From Pseudomonas sp. GD03944 (GTDB lineage: Bacteria; Pseudomonadota; Gammaproteobacteria; Pseudomonadales; Pseudomonadaceae), in contig NZ_JAOCAH010000005.1 of the NCBI RefSeq assembly GCF_029839275.1, positions 186,001-250,000 of the forward strand: a stretch of 64,000 bases of DNA, given 5' to 3'. Position numbers and translations under genes: made by a program. Positions 8,320 to 16,206 of this stretch are shown one piece after another; position 1 is the first letter of the stretch; the number at the start of each line of letters is the position of its first letter. The notes under the pieces were generated by a model. That model made no database searches. It was not told the DNA's origin and saw only the letters and a list, made by a program, of their open reading frames with translations.

Positions 8320-9378
8320 ATGAAACAACTGCTGCTGGCTTCACTCATGGGCTCGGCCATCGCCCTGGCAACCCAGGCCATGGCTGCCGATACGGATTTG
8401 AATGCACTGGAAAAGGCCGCGCGTGCCGAAGGCACCGTGAACAGCGTGGGGATGCCAGACAGCTGGGCCAACTGGAAGGACACCTGGAGCGATCTGGCCA
8501 GCAAGTACGGCCTCAAGCACATGGACACCGACATGAGCTCGGCCCAGGAAATCGCCAAGTTCGCCGCCGAGAAAGACAACGCCACCGCCGACATCGGTGA
8601 CGTCGGCGCCGCCTTCGGCCCCATCGCCGTGCAACAGGGCGTGACCCAGCCCTACAAGCCGAGCACCTGGGAGCAGATCCCGGCCTGGGCCAAGGACACC
8701 GACGGCCACTGGATGCTGGCCTACACCGGCTCCATCGCTTTCATCATCAACAAGCAACTGGTCAAGGACGCTCCGAAAAGCTGGGCCGACCTGAAGACCG
8801 GCAAATACCGCGTGGCCATCGGCGACGTCAGCTCCGCCGCCCAGGCGGTAAACGGCGTACTGGCGGCGGCCATCGCCAACGGCGGCGACGAGAAGAACAT
8901 CCAGCCCGGCCTGGACTTCTTCGCCGACATCGCCGGCCAGGGTCGCCTGTCGCTGGCCAACCCGACCATCCAGACCCTGGAAAAAGGCGAAGTGGAAGTC
9001 GGCGTGGTGTGGGACTTCAACGGCCTGTCCTACCGCGACCAGATCGACCCGAATCGCTTCGAAGTGCTGATCCCCTCCGACGGCTCGGTGATCTCCGGCT
9101 ACACCACCATCATCAACAAGTACGCCAAGCACCCCAACGCCGCCAAGCTGACCCGCGAATACATCCTCAGCGATGCCGGACAGATCAACCTGGCCAAGGG
9201 CAACGCCCGGCCGATCCGCGCCGAGCACCTGACCCTGCCGGCCGAGGTCCAGGCCAAGCTGCTGCCCAACGAGCAGTACGCCAAGGTCCAGCCGATCAAG
9301 GACGCCGCGGCCTGGGAAGCGACCTCCAAGACCCTGCCGCAGCTCTGGCAGGAACACGTGATCATCAACATGGAGTGA
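8320..9378 (+). CDS. ABC transporter periplasmic binding protein (family 1 type)
   Basis: Solute-binding lipid-free protein of 352 aa with a signal peptide cleaved after about residue 22 (LATQAMA). The fold is that of iron/putrescine/phosphonate-type binding proteins (NALEKAARAEGTVNSVGMPDSW and GEVEVGVVWDFNGLSYR). It would capture the substrate for the two permeases and ATPase downstream. The ATG follows AAGGAG. After it comes a 149-bp gap with a REP hairpin that may stabilise this part of the mRNA and so yield more binding protein than permease. The substrate is not readable; the phosphohydrolases in the operon suggest a phosphorylated or phosphonate compound. Confidence 0.88.
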   Translation: MKQLLLASLMGSAIALATQAMAADTDLNALEKAARAEGTVNSVGMPDSWANWKDTWSDLASKYGLKHMDTDMSSAQEIAKFAAEKDNATADIGDVGAAFGPIAVQQGVTQPYKPSTWEQIPAWAKDTDGHWMLAYTGSIAFIINKQLVKDAPKSWADLKTGKYRVAIGDVSSAAQAVNGVLAAAIANGGDEKNIQPGLDFFADIAGQGRLSLANPTIQTLEKGEVEVGVVWDFNGLSYRDQIDPNRFEVLIPSDGSVISGYTTIINKYAKHPNAAKLTREYILSDAGQINLAKGNARPIRAEHLTLPAEVQAKLLPNEQYAKVQPIKDAAAWEATSKTLPQLWQEHVIINME

Positions 9379-9382
9379 TCCT

Positions 9383-9442
9383 GTCGCGGCTGAAGCCCCT
9401 CCCACGGCACAGACGCCTCTGTGGGAGGCGCTTCAGCGGCGA
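9383..9442. repeat. REP-like hairpin inside the transporter operon
   Basis: TCGCGGCTGAAGCCCCTCCCAC and its inverted near-copy GTGGGAGGCGCTTCAGCGGCGA are separated by 16 bp, making a long imperfect stem. This is a different REP family from those at 4.7 kb and 7.1 kb. Confidence 0.7.
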
Positions 9443-9527
9443 CGGCCGCCAGGCCACGACTGCGATCGCAACGGTGGATGAACCAAGCGTCATCCACTTT
9501 CCGCTTTCTTCGATCACGGGACTCTCC

Positions 9528-10334
9528 ATGCCGTCCAAGGTCATCCTCGTCCTGCTCGATGGGCTCAGCCACTCGGTGGCGCGCCATGCCATGGGCCACC
9601 TGCACGCCTACTGTGCGGCCGGTCGTGCGGCGCTGTACCCGCTCGACTGCGAGCTGCCGTCGCTGTCCCGCCCGCTCTATGAATGCATCCTCACCGGCGT
9701 GCCGCCGATCGACAGCGGCATCGTGCACAACGACGTGGTGCGCCTGAGCCACCAGCGCTCGGTGTTCCACTACGCCCGCGCCGCCGGGCTGAGCACCGCC
9801 GCCGCGGCCTATCACTGGATGAGCGAGCTGTACAACCGCGCGCCCTTCGACGCCGTGCGCGACCGCCACACCCACGCCCCGGACCTGCCCATCCAGCACG
9901 GGCATTTCTACTACGCCGACCACTACCCGGATTCGCACCTGTTCGTCGATGCCGAAAGCCTGCGCCTGCGGCATTCGCCGGACTTCCTGCTGGTGCACCC
10001 GATGAACATCGACGACGCCGGGCACCAGCACGGCCTCGACAGCCCGCAGTACCGCAACAGCGCACGCCGGGCCGACATCCTCCTGGCCGACTACCTGCAA
10101 CGCTGGCTGGACGACGGCTACCAGGTGCTGGTGACCGCCGACCACGGCATGAACACCGACCGCTCGCACAACGGCCTGCTGCCGGAGGAGCGGGAAGTGC
10201 CGCTGTTCGTGCTGGGCGACGCCTTCAGCCTGGATCCCGACGCCCGCCCCCGGCAGACCGAGCTGTGCGGCACCATCTGCACACTGCTGGGCGCCGCCCA
10301 CGACAAACCCACGTGCAAGGAGCTGCTCACGTGA
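9528..10334 (+). CDS. Alkaline phosphatase-superfamily phosphohydrolase
   Basis: The 268-aa protein belongs to the type I phosphodiesterase/nucleotide pyrophosphatase group. Metal-site segments are visible: LLDGLS near the start (D10), SRPLYECILTGVPP (nucleophile region), HPMNIDDAGHQHG in the middle and VTADHGMNTDRSHNG towards the end. No signal peptide is present, so it acts in the cytoplasm, after import. It is shorter than phosphonoacetate hydrolase (about 400 aa), so the exact reaction is open. Its stop overlaps the next start (GTGA). A long open frame upstream of 9528 is antisense-free but overlaps the binding-protein gene and is not coding. Confidence 0.82.
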   Translation: MPSKVILVLLDGLSHSVARHAMGHLHAYCAAGRAALYPLDCELPSLSRPLYECILTGVPPIDSGIVHNDVVRLSHQRSVFHYARAAGLSTAAAAYHWMSELYNRAPFDAVRDRHTHAPDLPIQHGHFYYADHYPDSHLFVDAESLRLRHSPDFLLVHPMNIDDAGHQHGLDSPQYRNSARRADILLADYLQRWLDDGYQVLVTADHGMNTDRSHNGLLPEEREVPLFVLGDAFSLDPDARPRQTELCGTICTLLGAAHDKPTCKELLT

Positions 10335-11173
10335 ATGCCGCCCCCCGCGGCAAATGGCTGGCCCTGCTGTGCCTGCTGCCATTCGCCGTTTTCTTCATCG
10401 CCTTCCAGGTCGCGCCGCTGGTATGGGTCGCGGTCAACAGCCTGAACACCCCGCAAGGCTGGGGGCTGGCCAACTTCGAGCGGGCCTTCAGCTCCAAGTT
10501 CTACCTGCAGGCGATCAAGCACAGCCTGCAGATTGCCTTCTGGTCGAGCGTGTTCGGCATCGCCATCGCCATCCTCGGCAGCTACTCGCTGCGCCAGGTG
10601 GACTCGCGCCTGCGGGACTTCGTCATGGCCTTCTCCAACATGACCAGCAACTTTGCCGGCGTGCCCCTGGCGTTCGCCTTCATCATCTTGCTCGGCTTCA
10701 ACGGCGCGCTGACCATCCTGCTCAAGCAGGCCGGGGTGATCGAGGACTTCAACCTGTATTCCAAGACCGGGCTGATCGTGCTCTACACCTACTTCCAGAT
10801 TCCCCTCGGCGTGCTGCTGCTCTACCCGGCCTTCGACGCCCTGCGCGAGGACTGGCGTGAATCCGCCGCGCTGCTCGGCGCCGGCACCTGGAGTTTCTGG
10901 CGCCACATCGGGCTGCCGGTGCTGACCCCGGCGCTGCTCGGCACCTTCGTCATCCTCCTGGCGAACGCCCTGGGTGCCTACGCCACCGTGTACTACCTGA
11001 CCACCGGCAACTTCAACGTGCTGCCGATCCGCATCGCCGGCATGGTGTCCGGCGACATCTCCCTCGACCCGAACATGGCCAGCGCCCTGTCGATGATCCT
11101 GGTCGGCCTGATGGCGGTGATCACCGTCGCGCACCAGGTGCTGCTGAAGAGGAGCTACCATGTCTCGCGCTGA
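10331..11173 (+). CDS. ABC transporter permease 1
   Basis: Inner-membrane permease (280 aa) with about six hydrophobic helices and the EAA-type cytoplasmic loop ESAALLGAGTWSFWRHIGLP that contacts the ATPase. It starts with GTG at 10331, overlapping the TGA of the phosphohydrolase, with AAGGAG 8-12 nt upstream; no in-frame ATG is nearby. It overlaps the second permease by 14 bp. The family is that of putrescine/iron/2-aminoethylphosphonate permeases. Confidence 0.9.
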   Translation: MNAAPRGKWLALLCLLPFAVFFIAFQVAPLVWVAVNSLNTPQGWGLANFERAFSSKFYLQAIKHSLQIAFWSSVFGIAIAILGSYSLRQVDSRLRDFVMAFSNMTSNFAGVPLAFAFIILLGFNGALTILLKQAGVIEDFNLYSKTGLIVLYTYFQIPLGVLLLYPAFDALREDWRESAALLGAGTWSFWRHIGLPVLTPALLGTFVILLANALGAYATVYYLTTGNFNVLPIRIAGMVSGDISLDPNMASALSMILVGLMAVITVAHQVLLKRSYHVSR

Positions 11174-11957
11174 GGCCAAGCCCACCGCCCTCTACCACCG
11201 CGTGGTGGTGTGGCTGCTGTTCCTGATCCTGCTCACGCCGCTGGCCGCCACCCTGCTCTACTCCCTGGCCACCAGTTGGTCGGCGACCATCCTGCCCGAC
11301 GGCCTGACCTTCAAGTGGTACCTGCAGTTGTGGAGCGAGGAACGCTTCCTGCGGGCGTTCGGCCAGTCGCTGCTGGTGTGCTTCGCCGCCCTGCTGCTGG
11401 CGGTGGTGCTGATCCTGCCGCTGCTGTTCGTGGTGCATTACCACTTCCCCCGGCTCGACGCCCTGATGAACATCCTCATCCTGCTGCCCTTCGCCGTGCC
11501 GCCAGTGGTGTCCTCGGTGGGGCTGTTGCAGATCTACGGATCGGGCCCGCTGGCGATGGTCGGCACGCCATGGATCCTGATCGGCGCCTACTTCACCATC
11601 GCCCTGCCCTTCATGTACCGGGCGATCACCAACAACCTGCAGGCGATCAACCTGCGCGACCTGATGGACGCTGCCCACCTGCTCGGCGCCAGCACCTGGA
11701 AGGCCGCGTTCCTGGTGGTCCTGCCCAACCTGCGCAAGGGCCTGATGGTGTCGCTGTTCCTGTCCTTCAGCTTCCTGTTCGGCGAATTCGTGTTCGCCAA
11801 CCTGCTGGTGGGCACCCGCTACGAGACCCTGCAGGTCTACCTGAACAACATGAAAAACAGCAGCGGCCACTTCAACAGTGCCCTGGTGATTTCCTACTTC
11901 TTCTTCGTGCTGATCTTCACCTGGGCAGCCAACCGCCTGAACAAGGACAGACCATGA
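11160..11957 (+). CDS. ABC transporter permease 2
   Basis: The second inner-membrane permease (265 aa) carries six predicted helices and the EAA loop DAAHLLGASTWKAAFLVVLP. It pairs with permease 1 to form the channel. It starts inside the end of permease 1 (14-bp overlap, GAGGAG upstream) and ends overlapping the ATPase start by 4 bp, so all three are translationally coupled. Confidence 0.9.
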   Translation: MSRAEAKPTALYHRVVVWLLFLILLTPLAATLLYSLATSWSATILPDGLTFKWYLQLWSEERFLRAFGQSLLVCFAALLLAVVLILPLLFVVHYHFPRLDALMNILILLPFAVPPVVSSVGLLQIYGSGPLAMVGTPWILIGAYFTIALPFMYRAITNNLQAINLRDLMDAAHLLGASTWKAAFLVVLPNLRKGLMVSLFLSFSFLFGEFVFANLLVGTRYETLQVYLNNMKNSSGHFNSALVISYFFFVLIFTWAANRLNKDRP

Positions 11958-12943
11958 GTTACCTGAGCATTCGCGGCCTGCACAAGCAGTACGGCGACAC
12001 CTCGATCTTCAGTGACATCGATTGCGAGATTGCCCAGGGTGAATTCGTCACCCTGCTCGGCCCCTCCGGCTGCGGCAAGTCCACCCTGCTGCGCTGCATC
12101 GCCGGCCTGACCGAGGTCAACGGCGGGCAGATCCTGCTCGGTGGCGAAGACCTGGTGCCCCTGGCACCGCAGAAGCGCGGCATCGGCATGGTGTTCCAGA
12201 GCTACGCCCTGTTCCCCAACATGACCGTGCAACAGAACGTCGCCTTCGGCCTGCGCATGCAGCAGGTCGACAAGGCCGAAAGCGCGCAGCGCGTGCAGGA
12301 TGCCCTGGCCATGGTGGAACTGGGCGAGTTCGCCAATCGCTACCCGCACCAGCTGTCCGGTGGCCAGTGCCAGCGCGTGGCCCTGGCCCGCTCGCTGGTC
12401 ACCCGCCCGCGCCTGCTGCTACTCGACGAACCGCTGTCGGCGCTCGATGCGCGCATCCGTAAACACCTGCGCGAGCAGATTCGCAGCATCCAGCGCGAGC
12501 TGGGCCTGACCACCATCTTCGTCACCCACGACCAGGAAGAAGCCCTGGTCATGTCCGACCGCATCGTGCTGATGAACGCCGGCAAGATCGTCCAGAGCGG
12601 CGACGCCGAAACCCTCTACACCGCGCCGGTCGACGCCTTCGCCGCCGGTTTCATCGGCAACTACAACCTGCTGGATGCCGCCACCGCCAGCCGCCTGCTG
12701 GACCGCCCGGTCGACAGCAAGGTGGCGATTCGCCCCGAGGCCATCCAGCTCGGCCAGGGTGGCAGCATCGACGGTGTGATCCGCAGCCACAGCCTGCTTG
12801 GCAACGTCATCCGCTACCGGGTGGAGGCCCGTGGCGTCGAACTGCTGGTGGACGTGCTGAACCGCTCGGAAGCGGATTTACATGCCAGCGGACAGCCCGT
12901 TGCGCTTACCATAGCGGCCTCTGCAATCCGTGAGGTGGCTTGA
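11954..12943 (+). CDS. ABC transporter ATP-binding protein
   Basis: Cytoplasmic ATPase (329 aa) of the PotA/PhnT type. Walker A is GPSGCGKST at 36-44, the signature LSGGQ at 134-138, Walker B LLLLDEP follows, and the H-loop is VTHDQEEA. The C-terminal 90 residues (KVAIRPEAIQLG) form a TOBE regulatory domain. An open frame begins much earlier but overlaps permease 2; the ATG at 11954 overlaps the permease stop and gives the correct N-terminus. Confidence 0.93.
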   Translation: MSYLSIRGLHKQYGDTSIFSDIDCEIAQGEFVTLLGPSGCGKSTLLRCIAGLTEVNGGQILLGGEDLVPLAPQKRGIGMVFQSYALFPNMTVQQNVAFGLRMQQVDKAESAQRVQDALAMVELGEFANRYPHQLSGGQCQRVALARSLVTRPRLLLLDEPLSALDARIRKHLREQIRSIQRELGLTTIFVTHDQEEALVMSDRIVLMNAGKIVQSGDAETLYTAPVDAFAAGFIGNYNLLDAATASRLLDRPVDSKVAIRPEAIQLGQGGSIDGVIRSHSLLGNVIRYRVEARGVELLVDVLNRSEADLHASGQPVALTIAASAIREVA

Positions 12944-13596
12944 TGGCACTGGCAATTTTCGACCTGGACGAAACCCTGATCGGCGGCGACTGCGCCAGCC
13001 TGTGGAGCGAAGAAATGGCGCGCCAGGGCTGGGTCGACGGCGAGAGCTTCCTGAAGCGTGACCACGAACTGATGACCCTCTATGCCGAGGGCAAACTGGC
13101 CATGGAAGACTACATGGCCTTCAGCCTGTCGCCCCTGGTCGGCCGCACCGAAGAAGAAGTGGCCTTCATCGTCGAGCCCTACGTGGAAGACGTGATCGAA
13201 CCGATCTTCTACAGCGACGCCACCCGCTGCCTGGCCACCCACCGCGAGGCCGGCGACCGCATCCTGATCATCTCCGCCTCGGCGCACTTCCTGGTCAGCG
13301 CCATCGCCGCGCGCCTGGGCGTCGAAGACGTACTGGCCATCGACCTGGAACAGCAACACGGCTGCTACAGCGGCCGCACCCAGGGCGTGCTGACCTACCG
13401 CGACGGCAAGGTCACCCGGCTCAATGCCTGGCTGCAGGAACAGGGCGAAACCCTGGAGGGCGCCTACTTCTACTCCGACTCACGCAACGACCTGCCACTG
13501 CTGCAACAGGTCCCCCACCCCCACGTGGTCAACCCGGATCCCGTGCTGCGCGCCCACGCCGAACAGACCGGCTGGCCGATACTCAGCTGGCGGTGA
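12943..13596 (+). CDS. HAD-IB family phosphatase
   Basis: A 217-aa haloacid-dehalogenase-type phosphohydrolase related to SerB. The catalytic motif I is FDLDETL (D7, D9); motif II is ISAS, and motif III/IV is YSDSRNDLPLL near the end. It has the IB-type helical cap between motifs I and II. Its start overlaps the ATPase stop (TGATG). As the last gene of an uptake operon with another phosphohydrolase, it likely removes phosphate from the imported compound or its product. The substrate is unknown. Confidence 0.86.
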   Translation: MALAIFDLDETLIGGDCASLWSEEMARQGWVDGESFLKRDHELMTLYAEGKLAMEDYMAFSLSPLVGRTEEEVAFIVEPYVEDVIEPIFYSDATRCLATHREAGDRILIISASAHFLVSAIAARLGVEDVLAIDLEQQHGCYSGRTQGVLTYRDGKVTRLNAWLQEQGETLEGAYFYSDSRNDLPLLQQVPHPHVVNPDPVLRAHAEQTGWPILSWR

Positions 13597-13940
13597 ACGG
13601 CAGTGGTGCTAGCCGTACACGGCATGCACCACATGGACATAACAGCGAAAAGTAAAATAGCATCGCGGGCGCCAGATCAATCTTCACTGGCATCCACCCG
13701 ACGCGCAGCCTAGCGGCAAACGTCAGAGCCCTCTTGCCAGGATGGCGAGCGAACAGAGACAGAAAGGGACTTCGTTGAACGCAACCATCCCTACGCCTCC
13801 AGCGCGCCCTCGCACCAGTTGTTATCTGGTGTTTCGTTTGTACGCCCGTCCCCCCGGCCAGAGAAACCGCCTTCCGTGGATACCGTCGCCACACCGGCGA
13901 CTGCGCACATTACTTCCCTATCGGCCCCTGGAGCCCGACC
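13597..13940. other. 344-bp intergenic region without a supported gene
   Basis: The stretch is less GC-rich and less codon-biased than its surroundings. Short open frames in it (for example 13742-13948) have poor Pseudomonas codon usage and no ribosome-binding site. I see no terminator with a T-tract after the HAD gene and no clear repeat. Confidence 0.5.
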
Positions 13941-14348
13941 ATGCATAAAATCCTGTTGGTACTTTCAACCTCAGCGCTGCTCACAGCGTGTGCAAGCCCT
14001 GCAACAAATGCCCTTGACCCGCGCGTGGTAGGGGAATGGCAAGGGATCAGGGAGCAAAGCACTGCCTGCCAGTTTCTTGCCTGGAACTCGACCTTCCGCC
14101 CCGATGGCAGCTTCGAGATCACTTTTTTCGCTGACAAGGAACGAACCAGGAAGATACAGACAGAACACGGAACCTGGAGCGCCAGCAATGGCCAGAACAC
14201 CCTCAAAACGAATGGCGTGCCAACCGCCGATGTCTACGATTACACGGTGCTGAACGAGAACAGCATCCGCTACGTAAGCACGAAGCAAGATCCGTCGGCA
14301 GACTGCAAGGCTTACTATGAATTCGTCGAACAGCGCGTTGTCCGCTGA
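13941..14348 (+). CDS. Hypothetical lipoprotein
   Basis: The 135-aa protein has a short lipoprotein signal: MHKILLVLSTSALLTAC, with a lipobox LTAC and acylated Cys at residue 17. The mature part starts ASPATNALDP and has a compact beta-rich pattern (GEWQGIREQS, FRPDGSFEITFF, HGTWSASNGQNTL) resembling lipocalin-like or DUF-type 'amount of detergent' folds seen in small lipoproteins. Two cysteines in the mature domain could form a disulfide. Codon use is less GC-biased than in neighbours, which suggests later acquisition. Function unknown. Confidence 0.7.
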   Translation: MHKILLVLSTSALLTACASPATNALDPRVVGEWQGIREQSTACQFLAWNSTFRPDGSFEITFFADKERTRKIQTEHGTWSASNGQNTLKTNGVPTADVYDYTVLNENSIRYVSTKQDPSADCKAYYEFVEQRVVR

Positions 14349-14381
14349 GACGCGCTTGTAATCGAAGGCTGAAATCCAAAG

Positions 14382-14413
14382 AGAATGTTCCCACGTCTAC
14401 GTAGGAACATTCT
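14382..14413. terminator. Hairpin after the lipoprotein gene
   Basis: AGAATGTTCC and GGAACATTCT form a perfect 10-bp stem with further pairing toward the loop, followed by a poor T-tract. It may end the lipoprotein transcript. Confidence 0.5.
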
Positions 14414-14467
14414 GTATCCAGGTTCAGCCTGACCTCAGGCATATCCCATCCTCTGTAAGGCCTTCGC

Positions 14468-14773
14468 ATGATCACTTGCTACCTGCGCTATACCCTCGAT
14501 CCCTACAAGCTCGACCAGTTCGAACACTACGCCAAACTCTGGATACCGCTGGTGGAGCGCTTCGGCGGGCAGCACCACGGCTACTTCATGCCGTCCGAGG
14601 GCAGCAACAACATCGCCCTGGCCCTGTTCAGTTTCCCCAGCCTGGCGCTGTACGAGCAGTACCGGGAAAAATCCATGCAGGACGCCGAGTGCCAGGCCGC
14701 CTTCGCCTACGCCGAAGAAACCCGCTGCATCATCAGCTATGAACGCAGCTTCTTCCGGCCTGTGTTCTCTTGA
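14468..14773 (+). CDS. NIPSNAP family protein
   Basis: A 101-aa dimeric alpha-beta barrel protein. The pattern MITCYLRYTLDPYKLDQFE, then a central GGQHHGYFMPSEG, then ALFSFPSLALYEQYRE is characteristic of bacterial NIPSNAP proteins. The biochemical role of this family is not settled. It stands alone between a hairpin and the left repeat of the RAYT element; the ribosome-binding sequence is weak (TGTAAGG). Confidence 0.82.
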   Translation: MITCYLRYTLDPYKLDQFEHYAKLWIPLVERFGGQHHGYFMPSEGSNNIALALFSFPSLALYEQYREKSMQDAECQAAFAYAEETRCIISYERSFFRPVFS

Positions 14774-14778
14774 GTCCC

Positions 14779-14917
14779 TAGCGGACGCGGAGCGTCCGGG
14801 GAGGCATTCCCACGCGGAGCGTGGGAACGATCAATCGCAGCCGCCCGCACCTACACAGCTCGTACCCACGCTCCGCGTGGGCACGCATCCCGTGATGCTC
14901 TGCGTCACCCGCGGTCT
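14779..14917. repeat. Left BIME of the RAYT element
   Basis: Begins TAGCGGACGCGGAGCGTCC, continues with the palindrome TTCCCACGCGGAGCGTGGGAA, then GTACCCACGCTCCGCGTGGG, and ends in CACCCGCGGTCT. It is a direct repeat of 15486-15632, which differs mainly by an 8-bp duplication and a few substitutions. Confidence 0.85.
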
Positions 14918-14954
14918 ATGCTGAAGGCTCACTCACCGATTCAAGGACGAATAC

Positions 14955-15488
14955 ATGGGCCGCAGCCGTTACCTCATTACCGAACCGGATAAACCGCACT
15001 TCCTTACCTGCACGGTCAGCGAGTGGTTCCCGCTGTTCACCCGCCCTGCGCTGGTCGACATCCTGCTCGACTGCTGGCGCTATCAGCAGGCGCAGCACGG
15101 CATGAAGCTGTTCGGCTATGTGGTGCTGGAAAACCACCTGCACCTGGTGGCCCAGGCGCCTCGGCTGGATCAGTGCGTCAGCCGCTTCAAGTCATTCACG
15201 GCCCGGCGGATCATCGACCACCTGGAGATACAGGGCGCCAAGCGAGCTCTGCAACGTCTGGGCTTCAGCAAGCGGGCGCACAAGCGCGACCGCGACTACC
15301 AGTGCTGGCAAGAAGGCGTTCATGGGGAGCTGGTCTATAGCGAAGCGGTGATGCGGCAAAAGCTCGATTACATCCACTACAACCCGGTCAAGCGCGGGTA
15401 CGTGGACCTGCCGGAGCACTGGCGCTATTCCAGCGCACGGGACTATGCGGGGCAGCCTGGGTTGATCGTGATCGACCGTTGGGCGTAG
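14955..15488 (+). CDS. REP-associated tyrosine transposase (RAYT)
   Basis: A Y1-type HUH endonuclease (177 aa) that cuts and rejoins single-stranded REP sequences. The HUH motif is H61-L-H63 in ENHLHLVAQ, and the candidate catalytic tyrosine is Y139 or Y142 in LDYIHYNPVKRGYV. The N-terminal GRSRYLITEPDKPHF is typical of proteobacterial RAYTs. The flanking BIMEs match the expected substrate. RAYTs are usually single-copy, domesticated genes that maintain REP families rather than ordinary insertion sequences. The gene appears intact. Confidence 0.92.
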   Translation: MGRSRYLITEPDKPHFLTCTVSEWFPLFTRPALVDILLDCWRYQQAQHGMKLFGYVVLENHLHLVAQAPRLDQCVSRFKSFTARRIIDHLEIQGAKRALQRLGFSKRAHKRDRDYQCWQEGVHGELVYSEAVMRQKLDYIHYNPVKRGYVDLPEHWRYSSARDYAGQPGLIVIDRWA

Positions 15489-15632
15489 CGGACGCGGAGC
15501 GTCCGGGGAGGCATTCCCACGCGGAGCGTGGGAACGATCACACGATCAATCGCAGCCGCCCGCACCTACACAGCTCGTACCCACGCTCCGCGTGGGTACG
15601 CATCCCGTGACGCTCTGCGTCACCCGCGGTCT
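15486..15632. repeat. Right BIME of the RAYT element
   Basis: Direct repeat of 14779-14917, with an extra ACACGATC-type 8-bp duplication near its middle. Its first three bases are the TAG stop of the RAYT gene. Confidence 0.85.
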
Positions 15633-16030
15633 CAGGCCTTGGCGATGTCGGGGGTCAGGAGCCATTCGGCGCTGTCGTTCCACACGTCCATGCGGGTGAT
15701 CTTGCCGTTGCGCACTTCGAAGCGGTCCAGGTAGCGGTTGCCGGAGAAGCTGCGGCCGTCCGGCCATTCGCCGTAGAGGGTGCCGTTGGAGTAGACGACG
15801 ATGTGGTCGTCGCGCTCGGTCCAGTCGAACTGGCCGAGGGCCTTTTTCACCCAGGCGTAGCGCGCGCCGTTGAACGCGGTGATGTCCTGCGGCGTGGGCA
15901 TGTGCCGGCCGCCGGTGAAGGTGATGCGCACGTCGTCGCTCATGTAGGTGGCGGCCTTGACCGGGTCCGGGGCCATGGAGGCGGCCAGGAAATCGCTAAC
16001 AATCTGTACCGCATCGTTCATCTCACTCAT
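15632..16030 (-). CDS. NTF2/SnoaL-like protein
   Basis: This 132-aa protein has the cone-shaped NTF2-like fold pattern: a helical start (AVQIVSDFLAASMAPDP), then ATYMSDDVRITFTGG and C-terminal strands (GRSFSGNRYLDRFEVRNGKITRMDVWNDS). Members act as small isomerases, hydrolases or ligand-binding proteins, and the substrate cannot be read from the sequence. It is divergent from the livK-type gene across 176 bp containing a TTGCTAGC operator pair, so it may belong to the same regulon. Confidence 0.8.
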   Translation of the reverse strand: MSEMNDAVQIVSDFLAASMAPDPVKAATYMSDDVRITFTGGRHMPTPQDITAFNGARYAWVKKALGQFDWTERDDHIVVYSNGTLYGEWPDGRSFSGNRYLDRFEVRNGKITRMDVWNDSAEWLLTPDIAKA

Positions 16031-16160
16031 TACCTGTACTCCGATTTCATTGATATGCCGGTGCCTGCATCTGGTGCAGCCTGCACGCTATCCGTGCACG
16101 ATTCGCGCAGATAATCCGGTAAAAGCGCGGATTAGACGGCTTGCGCGTTATGGCACCACG

Positions 16161-16192
16161 TTTGCTAGCAAATTATATGCAAATGCTAGCAA
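16161..16192. promoter_or_regulatory. Paired TTGCTAGC operator before livK
   Basis: TTTGCTAGCAA at 16161-16171 and TGCTAGCAA at 16184-16192 are two copies of a palindromic core about two helical turns apart, ending 14 bp before the livK start. The same arrangement occurs at 25478-25510. The core fits operators of GntR/FCD regulators. Confidence 0.6.
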
Positions 16193-16206
16193 TCAGGAGA
16201 TAGGTC

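Larger units (their letters stand above)
14779..15632. mobile_element. RAYT element bounded by direct BIME repeats (REPtron)
   Basis: The unit consists of a REP-associated transposase gene between two nearly identical copies of a two-REP module (14779-14917 and 15486-15632). The right copy supplies the stop codon of the transposase, and its final base falls in the stop of the neighbouring minus-strand gene. The arrangement looks like a neat insertion between NIPSNAP and NTF2-like genes. Confidence 0.75.

Noticed and set aside
13742..14031. Two short frames upstream of the lipoprotein gene
   Set aside because: Proline- and arginine-rich low-complexity translations, no start signals; they overlap each other in different frames.
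7111..15632. Repeat clusters considered as a CRISPR array
   Set aside because: The repeats are irregular, palindromic REP units without uniform spacers, and no cas genes are present.
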